Origin: Caulobacterales bacterium
Lineage (GTDB): Bacteria > Pseudomonadota > Alphaproteobacteria > Caulobacterales > Parvularculaceae
NCBI GenBank assembly: GCA_020638525.1
Contig: JACKIL010000008.1
Coordinates: forward strand, 1-64,000
Length of the DNA: 64,000 nucleotides
Direction of reading: 5' to 3'
The notes beneath the pieces are model-generated. The model saw only the letters and a list, made by a program, of their open reading frames with translations, was not told the DNA's origin and did not search any database. The translations under genes and the position numbers were made by a program. Positions 34,505-42,607 of this stretch are shown piece after piece; position 1 is the first letter of the stretch, and each line of letters begins with the position of its first letter.

Positions 34505-35290
34505 ATGCTCGTCGACAGCCACGTCAATCTCCATTCGGAGAAATTCGCCGACGACCTTGAAGAGGTCATTGCACGCGCGCATGAAGCTGGCGTCGGCGCC
34601 ATGCTCACCATCTCCGACAAGCTGACCTCGACCGAGGCGATCAAGGAAATCACCGACGCGCACAAGAACATGTGGCGCTCGGTCGGCGTCCACCCGCATT
34701 ACGCGATAGAGACGCCGGATCTTTCCGCCGAGACGCTCATCGATCTCGCAAAAGACGAAAAGGTCGTCGGCATCGGTGAATGCGGCCTCGACTTCTATTA
34801 CGGCTATTCGCCGCAAGACGTGCAGGAGAAGGTTTTCCGCGCCCACATCGCAGCCTCGCGCGAGACCGGGCTGCCGCTCATCATCCACACGCGCGACGCC
34901 GATGAGCGCACGAAGGAGATGCTTGAAGAAGAACACGCGCGCGGCGCCTTCACGCCGCTGCTTCATTGCTACACCGGCGGCAGGGAGCTTGCGCAAGCAG
35001 TGCTCAATCTCGGCGGCTATATCTCGTTCTCCGGCATTCTGACCTTCAAGAACGCGACAGACATTCGCGAAATCGCCGCCTGGGCGCCGATGGAGCGTTT
35101 GATCATCGAGACCGATTGCCCGTATCTTGCGCCCGTGCCGATGCGGGGCCGGCGCTGCGAACCGGCGCATGTCGCGCATGTCGCGGCCAAGCTCGCAGAG
35201 GTGAAAGGCCTTTCGATTGAAGAGGTCGAAAAAGCGACGACGGAGAACTTCTTCAAACTGTTTTCCCGCGCGAAACTTGAAGCGGAGTAG
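34505..35290 (+). CDS. tatD: TatD-family metal-dependent hydrolase
   Basis: A 261-residue amidohydrolase-fold protein. The start motif MLVDSHVNLH replaces the usual SHCHLD, so the second metal-binding His of the HxH pair is Asn here. Later ligands are retained: GIGECGLDFYY, LPLIIHTRDADERT, LLHCYTGG and the C-terminal LIIETDCPYLAPVPMRGRRCEPAHVAHVA. Family members have DNase or 3'-5' exonuclease activity. The ATG at 34505 is the family start; the upstream extension is palindromic-element sequence. Confidence 0.92.
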   Translation: MLVDSHVNLHSEKFADDLEEVIARAHEAGVGAMLTISDKLTSTEAIKEITDAHKNMWRSVGVHPHYAIETPDLSAETLIDLAKDEKVVGIGECGLDFYYGYSPQDVQEKVFRAHIAASRETGLPLIIHTRDADERTKEMLEEEHARGAFTPLLHCYTGGRELAQAVLNLGGYISFSGILTFKNATDIREIAAWAPMERLIIETDCPYLAPVPMRGRRCEPAHVAHVAAKLAEVKGLSIEEVEKATTENFFKLFSRAKLEAE

Positions 35291-35293
35291 GCG

Positions 35294-36127
35294 TTGACGG
35301 CTTCGAATAACCTGCGCGCAATCGTTCTCGGTTCCGGTTCTTCCGGCGGCGTGCCGCGCTTCGGCGGGCCTGATGGCGCCGGCGATTGGGGAACGTGCGA
35401 TCCGAACGAGCCGAAGAACCGCCGCTCGCGCTGCTCTTTGCTCCTTGAACGGACGAATGAAGAAGGGGCCAAAACCTCCGTTCTGATCGATACTTCGCCG
35501 GATATGCGTTACCAGCTTCTGGATGCGCGCTGCGGCCATCTCGACGCCGTTCTTTTCACGCATCACCATGCGGACCAGTGCCACGGCATTGACGATTTGC
35601 GCGTCTTTGCGATTTCGCAGCGCGCGCGCATTCCGGTTTTCATCGACGAAGCGACGGGCGGCGAAATTCTTCGCCGTTTCGATTATTGCTTCAAACAAAA
35701 GCCCGGCAGCTTCTATCCGCCGATCCTCGATCACCGCGTCATGCCGGCTTATGGCGAGGCTTTCGCGATTGACGGGCCGGGCGGACCGATGCCCGTCACC
35801 GCGTTCTTGCAGTTCCACGGCGGCGTCAATTCGCTCGGCTTTCGCGCGGGCGACATCGCTTATTCGAGCGACGTCGTCGGCATGCCCGAAGAAAGCTTCG
35901 AGGTGCTCGAAGGCGTCGGCACATGGATTGTCGACGCGCTGCAGATGAAACCGCACGGAACGCACGCCCATCTCGATCTCGCGCTCGAATGGATCGCGCG
36001 CGTCAAGCCGAAGCACGCCGTTCTCACCAATCTCCACGTCACGATGGACTATGCGACGCTGAAGGGAATTCTGCCTGACAATGTCGAGCCCGCTTATGAC
36101 GGCATGGTCGTGACAGGCTCTGCCTGA
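35294..36127 (+). CDS. MBL-fold metal-dependent hydrolase (PhnP-like)
   Basis: A 277-residue metallo-beta-lactamase-fold protein. It begins LRAIVLGSGSSGGVPRFGG, and its metal site is FTHHHADQCHGIDDLR (HxHxDH variant). A downstream Asp (IAYSSDVVG) and His (LTNLHVTMDY) complete the set. PhnP-like members are cyclic phosphodiesterases. The TTG start lies 3 bp after tatD, as in the conserved tatD-MBL pair of alphaproteobacteria. It is the last gene of the dacA operon; parS follows within 14 bp. Confidence 0.88.
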   Translation: MTASNNLRAIVLGSGSSGGVPRFGGPDGAGDWGTCDPNEPKNRRSRCSLLLERTNEEGAKTSVLIDTSPDMRYQLLDARCGHLDAVLFTHHHADQCHGIDDLRVFAISQRARIPVFIDEATGGEILRRFDYCFKQKPGSFYPPILDHRVMPAYGEAFAIDGPGGPMPVTAFLQFHGGVNSLGFRAGDIAYSSDVVGMPEESFEVLEGVGTWIVDALQMKPHGTHAHLDLALEWIARVKPKHAVLTNLHVTMDYATLKGILPDNVEPAYDGMVVTGSA

Positions 36128-36520
36128 GCAGGGCTCAAAATGTTTCACGTGAAACATGGGTCTTGCTTCACGCCAGCAGTTTCAACGGGTTGCGAACCGA
36201 AAGGCGCCTTTTGGCGTCCGTTAGCCGCGAAAGCGCCGCGTTGGCGGTGAACTTTCGACCGGCGGACATAGTCGCTGGCAGTGAGCGCAAGGAGCGGCGT
36301 CATATCAAACCCGACAAGTTCAAGAGCGCCGCCCGACAGCAATGATAAGTCAGCTTTCGAACTGTGGGATAAGTTTTCAAAAATCGGCCTGAACCCCGCG
36401 CGGCCATTGGCCTACAGCGGATTCAACCGCAGGGGGTGACAACACATTTCGGCGCGGACTAGGCTCAATTCTTAACGCGCCAGCTTTCAAAAACGGACAG
36501 GCGCTTCGGGGAGTGATCAA
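36128..36520. other. Intergenic region carrying parS
   Basis: This 393-base gap begins with the parS palindrome (described separately). From 36157 to 36520 I see no supported gene; small open frames on either strand lack a ribosome site and any family pattern. The sulfotransferase promoter should lie in the last ~100 bases. Confidence 0.6.
36141..36156. promoter_or_regulatory. parS centromere site (ParB binding)
   Basis: TGTTTCACGTGAAACA is a perfect 16-bp palindrome identical to the consensus chromosomal parS site bound by ParB. It lies just after the last gene of the dacA operon. A 16-bp exact consensus match is very unlikely by chance in 64 kb. No second copy was noticed in the window, and parAB are not here. 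It implies that this window lies in the origin-proximal part of the chromosome (established knowledge of parS placement; position here is inference). Confidence 0.9.
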
Positions 36521-37195
36521 ATGACATTGAAAGTCATCGGCGCCGGCCTTGGCCGGACGGGTACGGCGAGCCTGAAAGTCGCGCTCGAGCAGATCGGGAT
36601 CGGGCGCTGCTATCATATGAGCGAAGCGCTCGCCAAACCCGGCGATCCCGCGCGCTGGGTCGACGCTGCGAATGGCGATCCGGACTGGGAAGCGATCTTC
36701 GACGGCTTTTCCGCAACGACAGACTTTCCGGCGTCGATCTATTGGCGCGAGCTGATGGCGTATTATCCGGACGCCAAGATCATTTTGACGACGCGCGACG
36801 CCGACAAATGGGTGCAGTCGACGCAGGAAACAATCCTCGGTCCGAAATGGTGGGCGTTCTGCAAGGAAGGCCCATATGGCGCGTTCATGCGCGCGACGAT
36901 CGACAGATTTCTCGAAGGCGAAGCGCATGATCCGGCGCATCTGAAGAAGATCTTTTTGCGCCACGAAGCCGCTGTTAAAGCCGGCGTTCCGGCGGAGCGC
37001 TTGCTGGTCTTCGAAGCGAAGGACGGCTGGGCGCCGCTCTGCGAGTTCCTGGGGCTTCCGGTTCCAGATTTCCCGTATCCTTATGTGAACAGCAGCAAGG
37101 AGACGCAGGAGCTCTTGAACACCATCCTAAACGGCGCGATGGGCGGCGACGGCGTGACGAACGTCGCCAAGGACGCCTTTAAATCAGACCGTTGA
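36521..37195 (+). CDS. Sulfotransferase family protein
   Basis: A 224-residue P-loop sulfotransferase-like protein. The 5' phosphosulfate loop is VIGAGLGRTGTASLKVALEQIG (residues 5-26). The 3' phosphate loop is AKIILTTRDADKWVQSTQETI (about 88-108), and RLLVFEAKDGWAPLCEFLGLPVPDFPYPYVN closes the domain. Such proteins transfer sulfate from PAPS to small molecules or lipids; the acceptor is unknown. It stands alone after the parS region. Confidence 0.85.
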   Translation: MTLKVIGAGLGRTGTASLKVALEQIGIGRCYHMSEALAKPGDPARWVDAANGDPDWEAIFDGFSATTDFPASIYWRELMAYYPDAKIILTTRDADKWVQSTQETILGPKWWAFCKEGPYGAFMRATIDRFLEGEAHDPAHLKKIFLRHEAAVKAGVPAERLLVFEAKDGWAPLCEFLGLPVPDFPYPYVNSSKETQELLNTILNGAMGGDGVTNVAKDAFKSDR

Positions 37196-37232
37196 GCGCC
37201 ATTGGTCGGCCCCGCGGGCCCATCCAATAATT

Positions 37233-37257
37233 TGCGACAATATAAATTGTGCGACAA
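37233..37257. promoter_or_regulatory. Possible operator upstream of S33 hydrolase
   Basis: TGCGACAA occurs at 37233-37240 and again at 37250-37257, one and a half helical turns apart. Between them, ACAAT and ATTGT form an inverted repeat around ATAA (37237-37250). The stretch is AT-rich in GC-rich surroundings and sits about 120 bp upstream of the hydrolase start. It could be a regulator site or promoter, but no named regulator fits. Confidence 0.35.
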
Positions 37258-37378
37258 ATGGATATAGCGTCGGAAGAGCCCGGTCCGCCGCTGAATCAGG
37301 CCGTTTTATCGGCCAATCTCTCGCTTTTCGCGGTTCGATGAGTCAGCCTTGCTGAGAACATTCGGGAGGCCAAATCCG

Positions 37379-38818
37379 ATGAAACCTCTTCTCTGCGCTG
37401 CGTGCGCCTTCATTGCCGCCATCGGCCTCAGCGCGGCGGCCATCGCCGCGCCGAAAAATGAAACGCCGCTCACCTTCACGGCGCGTTCCGGCGAAACCGT
37501 CGAGGCGTTCGACGGCGCGTTCATGGTTCCCGAGAACTATGACGACCCCGACAGCCGAAAGCTGACGCTCCATTACATTCGCTTTCCTGCAACAACCTCG
37601 AAACCCGGCGCGCCGATCGTCTATCTCGCCGGCGGGCCTGGCGGGTCCGGCATCTGGATGGCGCAGAATTTCCGCTTTCCGCTCTTCATGGCGCTGCGCG
37701 AATTCGGCGACGTCATCGCGCTCGATCAGCGCGGAACCGGCGCCTCGAACGATATAGAGGCTTGCACCTCATCGCTGCCGGTCGACGACATGGCCCCGCC
37801 TTCCGATGAGGAATTCTTCGCGCAGCAGCGTGAGGCTTTGCGCGAATGCATCGGCCAATGGAGCGCCAAAGGCGTCGACCTCAAAGGCTACACGACGCTT
37901 CAAAGCGTCAACGACCTCGAAGAGCTGCGCCGGCATTTAGGCGCGCGAAAGCTCTCCCTGTGGGGCATTTCCTACGGAACCCACCTCGCCCTCGCCGCCT
38001 TGAAGGAAATGAACGCGCATATAGATCGCGTGATCCTTGCGAGCGCCGAAGGGCTCGATCAAACGATCAAATATCCGGCGCGCACGGATGAATATTTCGG
38101 CCGGCTGCAGGCCGCCATCGACACGCAGGACGATGCGAAAGCGCGCTACCCAGACATAAAGGAGATGATGCGTCGCGTTCACGCATCGCTTGAAGGCTAC
38201 CCCGTAACGCTTTCCCTGCCACAAAGAGATGGCGGCTCGGCGCAAATGCTGTTCACGCGCCGTGACATGCAGCGCCTTGCGTCCGCGATGATCGCTGACC
38301 CGAACCGTTTTGCGCGCCAGCTGATTGAAATCTACGCTGCGATCGACGAGGGCGACACGGCGCCGCTCGCCGCTGTCGTTTTCCGTTTCTATCAGCCGAA
38401 TTCGCCGATTACGTTCGAGGCCATGCCGGTGATGATGGACATCGCCTCCGGCGTCAGCCCGGCGCGCCGCGCGCTCGTCGAGGAACAGGCCAAGACCGCG
38501 CTTCTCGGCCCCTTCCTCAACGACACGCTCTATCTCCTCGACGCAGCGCCCGAATATCAGCTCGGAGACGATTTCCGAAAGGGTCCCTACTCCAAACGGC
38601 CCGTCCTCCTCCTCACCGGCACGCTCGATGGGCGAACCTATATTGAGAGCCAGAAGGAAGCCGTCGCCGGTCTTTCGAAGACGCAATTCGTCACGGTAAG
38701 GAACGCCGGCCACAACCTCTTCATGGTTTCGCCGGAGGTCACGGAGACGATCAAAGACTTCATGCGCGGCGAAAATGTCGATGGACGTGAGATCGTCATC
38801 GATCTGCCGACGTTCTGA
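37379..38818 (+). CDS. Secreted alpha/beta hydrolase, peptidase S33 type
   Basis: A 479-residue protein with a signal peptide (residues 1-24). The hydrolase core has the oxyanion region YLAGGPGGSG, DVIALDQRGTGAS, and the nucleophile elbow LWGISYGTHLALAAL with Ser198. A C-terminal TAP-like lid follows, with catalytic Asp in LLLTGTLDGRT and His in VRNAGHNLF. This layout matches tripeptidyl aminopeptidases and related prolyl aminopeptidases of family S33. ATG at 37379 starts the signal peptide. Likely a periplasmic peptidase. Confidence 0.88.
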   Translation: MKPLLCAACAFIAAIGLSAAAIAAPKNETPLTFTARSGETVEAFDGAFMVPENYDDPDSRKLTLHYIRFPATTSKPGAPIVYLAGGPGGSGIWMAQNFRFPLFMALREFGDVIALDQRGTGASNDIEACTSSLPVDDMAPPSDEEFFAQQREALRECIGQWSAKGVDLKGYTTLQSVNDLEELRRHLGARKLSLWGISYGTHLALAALKEMNAHIDRVILASAEGLDQTIKYPARTDEYFGRLQAAIDTQDDAKARYPDIKEMMRRVHASLEGYPVTLSLPQRDGGSAQMLFTRRDMQRLASAMIADPNRFARQLIEIYAAIDEGDTAPLAAVVFRFYQPNSPITFEAMPVMMDIASGVSPARRALVEEQAKTALLGPFLNDTLYLLDAAPEYQLGDDFRKGPYSKRPVLLLTGTLDGRTYIESQKEAVAGLSKTQFVTVRNAGHNLFMVSPEVTETIKDFMRGENVDGREIVIDLPTF

Positions 38819-38828
38819 CGCTCAGCGC

Positions 38829-39512
38829 CTAGGTCTCCGCGACGCGCCGCAGGAGGTTCTGGTAGACGCCGGAGAGCGTCAGTACGACCTCGTCATTGCC
38901 CCCGCGCTCGCCTGTAAGCGCCTGAATGGACTGATCGAGGTCGAAAAGGATGGTGCGATCGTCCGTATTGCGCACCATGCTCTGCATCCAGAAGAAGGAA
39001 GAAACCCGCGCCCCGCTCGTCACCGGCGCGACGTAGTGAATGCTGGTCGAGGGATAGAGCACGAGATGGCCCGCGGGGAGCTTCACCTCCTGCACGCCGA
39101 AGCCCGTCTCGATCACAAGTTCGCCACCTTCATAGCTATCGGGATCGCTCAGGAAAAGCGTCGCCGACAGATCGGTCCTGATGCGGACAGGCGTTCCCCT
39201 GACCGCGCGGATCGCATTGTCGAGATGCGCGCCGAAAGCGCCGCCGCCCTCATATTTGTTGAAGAGCGGCGGAAAAATCCTGTTTGGCAGGGCGGCTGAA
39301 ATGAAAAGCTCCGAGCGGCCGAGCGCGTCTAGAACGAGATCGCCCAGCCGGCGCGCGACCGGCGAACTCTCCGGGAGCTGAAGGTTGTGCTTCACCTCCG
39401 CCGATTGCGAGCCAGCCGTTGCGCGCCCGTCGACCCATTCCGCAGCGTCAAGCGCGCGCCGGAACTCCCGCACCTCTTCCGCGCTCAAGACGTCGGGAAT
39501 GGCTAGGAGCAT
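38829..39512 (-). CDS. piuC: PKHD-type Fe(II)/2-oxoglutarate hydroxylase (PiuC-like)
   Basis: A 227-residue dioxygenase. Iron ligands are His96 and Asp98 (GAHLDNA) and His159 (TSIHYVAPVT), with the 2-oxoglutarate-binding Arg169 nearby (SGARVSSFFWMQS). It begins MLLAIPDVLSAEEVREFRRAL, like PiuC/YbiX. PiuC genes sit next to catecholate-siderophore receptors such as PiuA and Fiu. Here the gene starts 26 bp after the TonB receptor stop on the same strand, so an iron-regulated operon is likely. Its physiological substrate is not established. Confidence 0.88.
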   Translation of the reverse strand: MLLAIPDVLSAEEVREFRRALDAAEWVDGRATAGSQSAEVKHNLQLPESSPVARRLGDLVLDALGRSELFISAALPNRIFPPLFNKYEGGGAFGAHLDNAIRAVRGTPVRIRTDLSATLFLSDPDSYEGGELVIETGFGVQEVKLPAGHLVLYPSTSIHYVAPVTSGARVSSFFWMQSMVRNTDDRTILFDLDQSIQALTGERGGNDEVVLTLSGVYQNLLRRVAET

Positions 39513-39538
39513 GGCGTTCCGGCGAGCCTCGCATCAGG

Positions 39539-41809
39539 TTAGAGGTCGACGTCGATCGTGAAGAGAGCCGAGCGACCCGGCGCAATATAGACGAAAGGCG
39601 TCGAGGAGCGATAGATCGCGTCGTAATAGACCTTGTCGGTCGCGTTGAGCACGTTGAACGACAGCTCCACACGGTCGGTCACGCGCCAGCCGCCGAAGAA
39701 GTCGAAGCGCCAATAGCCTGGAATGGCCGTACCTATATCGGCGACCGAACCGCCGGCGCGCTCGCCCTGATAATTGGCCGACCCGCCGAGGTGGAAGCGA
39801 TCGGTGATCTGATAGCGGGTGAGCGTCGTGAAGCTTGTCTCGGCGACGTTGGGCAGCTTCGCGCCGACCTGCGTCGGGTCCGGCGAGGCCGTGATCTCGG
39901 CTTCGAGAAGCGAAACGCCGCCATAGACGCTCCACTGTTCCGTCAGATTGCCCGAGAAGCCGAACTCGATGCCCTGCACGCGCTGCTCGCCTTCAAGGCC
40001 GAAGGCGCCGCCCGGCCCCGGCGTCAACTGAACGCGGGCGTTCGTCTTATTCGTGCGATAGATGGCGGCGGTGAGCGCAAGGTGCTCGTCGAGAATGTTC
40101 CACTTCGCGCCGATCTCGTAGGACTTGTTGCGTTCGGGATCGAGGTCCTGCGTCGCGGCGGTGATGCCGCCATAAGAATCGCCGAAGCCGTCGACCTGCT
40201 CGCCGCTCGGGTTCGAGGACGAACCGAACGATGCGTAGATCGAGGCGTTCGGCGCGGGCTTCCAGACGGCGCCGAGATGCCAGTTCACGAAATCGCTGTC
40301 ATTGTAGAACACGCCCTCGCCGCGCCCGCCGACGGATTCGACCGAGATCGAATAGTCGTCATAGCGAACGCCGCCGAAGATGTTGAAGCTCTCGCCGAAC
40401 GAAATCGTATCGATGAAATAGAGCGCTTTCGAATCGACTTTGCCGATCGAATAGGCGCCGCTTTCCGCAACAGGGAAAGGCCACGGCGTGAACGGATTGG
40501 GATTGTAAAGATTCTGAAGGATCGTCGGCGCCGTAAACACGACATCCGAAGGGGGAACCTCCGAGTCGAGAAACGCGAAAGGACGGTTCTCGATCGTCTC
40601 GCGGCTGATCTCGAAACCGGCGACGATGGCGTGCTCAAGCGCGCCCATCGAAATCCGGATCGTCGCATCGGTCTGGTTCGCGAAATAGTCGTTGACGGAG
40701 TTGCGATTCTTCGGGTTCGCGCTCAACGTCCAGTTCGCGGGGTCCGGATCCGTCGTGTCAGGCCGCTCCGGCGCCGAGACGACGTATGAGTTGCCGGTCT
40801 TGCCGTAACGAATGATGCTCTTGATCGTCGCATTTTCCGTCGGCGCAATTTCAACCTTGCCGGTGTAGATATTGGCGAAAGTCTCACGGAAGTCGCGATT
40901 GACGAGACCGTAGAAATTGTTCCGGTCTACCTGGAACGGTTCATTGTTCGCGACGTCATAAGGAATGCCGTAATCCGGCAGCTCGTCCGTATCGAGATGA
41001 TAATAATCGAAGCTCAGGCGGAGCGCTTCAACCGGCGTCCAGGCGATCGCGGCGGCCGCGCCCCAGCGATTGTTGAAGACCTCGTCCCGCCCCGCGACAT
41101 CGCTGTCATGGAAGACGCCGTTGACGCGGATAGCGAGCGTATCGGAGAGCTGGCGATTGAGGTCGGCGGTGACGCGATAAGTCTCGTCCGTGCCATAGGT
41201 CGCTTCGAGATCGCCGAAATTCCTGAGCTGCGGCGTCTTTGAGACGAGGCTCACCGCGCCGCCCGTGGACCCACGGCCAGCGAACGCGCCGGACGGGCCT
41301 TTCAGGATTTCGATCTGCTCGACCGCAAAAACCTCGCGCGAGATGACGCCCGGGTCGCGCACGCCGTCGACGTAAACATCGTTACGCGCATCGAAGCCGC
41401 GAATGAAAATGCGGTCGCCGAAGGCGTTGCCGCCCTCGCCCGTGCCGATGGTCACGCCCGGCTGCGTCCGGATGATGTCGCGGAACGATTTCGCGCCGGC
41501 ATCCTTCATGATCTCTTTTGGAATGACCGCGATCGACTTTGCAGTGTCGAGAATGTCCTGCGTGAACTTCGACGACGCGGAACGGTCGATCTTGTAGGGC
41601 GCTTCCGGGTCCGCGAAGGGATTCGAGCTGCGGCGCTCGCCTTCGACGATGATTTCATCGCCGCGGAACGGGCCGGCGTCAGCCAGGATGATCGTTTCGT
41701 CGGCATGCGCCGCGCCGGCGGCGAGGCCTGAACCGGCAAGCCCGGCGAGCGCGGTTCCGCGCGCGAGAAAACGAAGCGATTTCGGTTGTTTTACAGCGGT
41801 CTTTTTCAT
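39539..41809 (-). CDS. TonB-dependent siderophore receptor (PiuA/Fiu-like)
   Basis: A 756-residue receptor. The signal peptide is followed by a plug domain (KFTQDILDTAKSIAVIPKEIMKDAGAKSFRDIIRTQPGVTIGTGEGGNAFGDRIFIRGFDARNDVYVDGVRDPG ... EQIEILKGPSGAFAGRGSTGGAVSLVSK). The barrel ends in PGRSALFTIDVDL. The plug pattern FRDIIRTQPGVTIGTGEGGNA matches catecholate siderophore receptors of the Fiu/PiuA group. Paired with a PKHD hydroxylase and preceded by Fur-like boxes. It imports ferric siderophores across the outer membrane. Confidence 0.92.
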   Translation of the reverse strand: MKKTAVKQPKSLRFLARGTALAGLAGSGLAAGAAHADETIILADAGPFRGDEIIVEGERRSSNPFADPEAPYKIDRSASSKFTQDILDTAKSIAVIPKEIMKDAGAKSFRDIIRTQPGVTIGTGEGGNAFGDRIFIRGFDARNDVYVDGVRDPGVISREVFAVEQIEILKGPSGAFAGRGSTGGAVSLVSKTPQLRNFGDLEATYGTDETYRVTADLNRQLSDTLAIRVNGVFHDSDVAGRDEVFNNRWGAAAAIAWTPVEALRLSFDYYHLDTDELPDYGIPYDVANNEPFQVDRNNFYGLVNRDFRETFANIYTGKVEIAPTENATIKSIIRYGKTGNSYVVSAPERPDTTDPDPANWTLSANPKNRNSVNDYFANQTDATIRISMGALEHAIVAGFEISRETIENRPFAFLDSEVPPSDVVFTAPTILQNLYNPNPFTPWPFPVAESGAYSIGKVDSKALYFIDTISFGESFNIFGGVRYDDYSISVESVGGRGEGVFYNDSDFVNWHLGAVWKPAPNASIYASFGSSSNPSGEQVDGFGDSYGGITAATQDLDPERNKSYEIGAKWNILDEHLALTAAIYRTNKTNARVQLTPGPGGAFGLEGEQRVQGIEFGFSGNLTEQWSVYGGVSLLEAEITASPDPTQVGAKLPNVAETSFTTLTRYQITDRFHLGGSANYQGERAGGSVADIGTAIPGYWRFDFFGGWRVTDRVELSFNVLNATDKVYYDAIYRSSTPFVYIAPGRSALFTIDVDL

Positions 41810-41867
41810 TCTGTCCCCGGAACTCGATGATGGGTGGCTGGCTACAGCCGCCGGGGACTAGCAAGAA

Positions 41868-41904
41868 TGATAACTATTCGCAAGATAATTGCGATTGAGT
41901 ATCA
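41868..41904 (-). promoter_or_regulatory. Two Fur-like boxes upstream of siderophore receptor
   Basis: TGATAACTATTCGCA (41868-41882) matches the 7-1-7 Fur consensus TGATAAT-N-ATTATCA at 11 of 14 positions. TGCGATTGAGTATCA (41890-41904) matches at 10 of 14. Together they form a larger imperfect inverted repeat around GATAA, about 60 bp upstream of the receptor ATG. The AT-rich block stands out locally. Iron-dependent repression by Fur is the natural reading; the divergent methyltransferase could also be affected. Confidence 0.6.
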
Positions 41905-41992
41905 TCTTCGTCGCAGGCCCCGCCTCGCTCCCAGTGCAAAAAGGGCGAATTTCGCGCAGAATGCCTGCCCAACGGACGCCAGAGGGGAGCGC

Positions 41993-42607
41993 ATGGCTGG
42001 ACGATCAGAACCACTGCCGATGCGGCCTCAGGGGTTCTGGGGGCGGGTTTTCGGCCGCCTGATGGAGGCGATGAACGCCCCCTCCTATCGGCTCGCGTTC
42101 AGGCTTATCGACGCGCAAGCCGGCGCCAGCATTCTCGAAATCGGTTTCGGCACGGGCAAGTTGCTCGAGCTATTGGCGCGCAAGGTGAAGAAGGCCCGCC
42201 TTGCAGGCGTCGAGCCGACAGAGACGATGCTTGAGACAGCGCTGAAGCGCGGGGCGCTGCGCCGCCTGAAAGACCGGCTCGACCTTCGCCTCGGTACGGC
42301 GGACGCGCTGCCTTGGGACAGCGGCTCGTTCGACGCCATCGCGGCGCTCCACTGCTTCCAGTTCTGGGCGGACCCGCAGAGCGCGGCGAACGAAATCCTC
42401 CGTACACTGAAGCCGGGCGGGCGTTTCGTGCTCATCCTGCGCGATCACTCAAAGCGCGCGCCGAAATGGCTTCCCAATCCGATCAGCAAATCCGGCAATG
42501 AATTCGGAAACGCCTGCCGCCTTTTGCAGGAGGCGGGGTTTGAAAGCGTGCGCTCCGCCGGCGGGGCGGGTTCGAGCCTCGCCATCGTCGCGACAAAGGC
42601 CGCCTAG
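41993..42607 (+). CDS. Class I SAM-dependent methyltransferase
   Basis: A 204-residue methyltransferase. SAM motif I is ASILEIGFGTGKLLELLA (about residues 43-60), followed by LAGVEPTETMLETA, the post-motif TADALPWDSGSFDAIAALHCFQFW and LKPGGRFVLILRD. It resembles UbiE-type small-molecule methyltransferases. The ATG at 41993 has an AGGGGAG site. Substrate unknown. It is divergent from the siderophore receptor and overlaps the convergent acylase end by 4 bases. Confidence 0.85.
   Translation: MAGRSEPLPMRPQGFWGRVFGRLMEAMNAPSYRLAFRLIDAQAGASILEIGFGTGKLLELLARKVKKARLAGVEPTETMLETALKRGALRRLKDRLDLRLGTADALPWDSGSFDAIAALHCFQFWADPQSAANEILRTLKPGGRFVLILRDHSKRAPKWLPNPISKSGNEFGNACRLLQEAGFESVRSAGGAGSSLAIVATKAA

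Noticed and set aside
32897..36157. A 1086-codon open frame on the minus strand across tmk, holB, tatD and the MBL gene
   Set aside because: It is antisense to four well-supported genes, has the Arg/Ala/Asp-rich composition of GC-rich shadow frames, and its start MFHVKH is simply the parS palindrome translated.
36145..36345. Short open frames on both strands after parS
   Set aside because: No ribosome site, no family pattern and only 60-65 codons; treated as intergenic.
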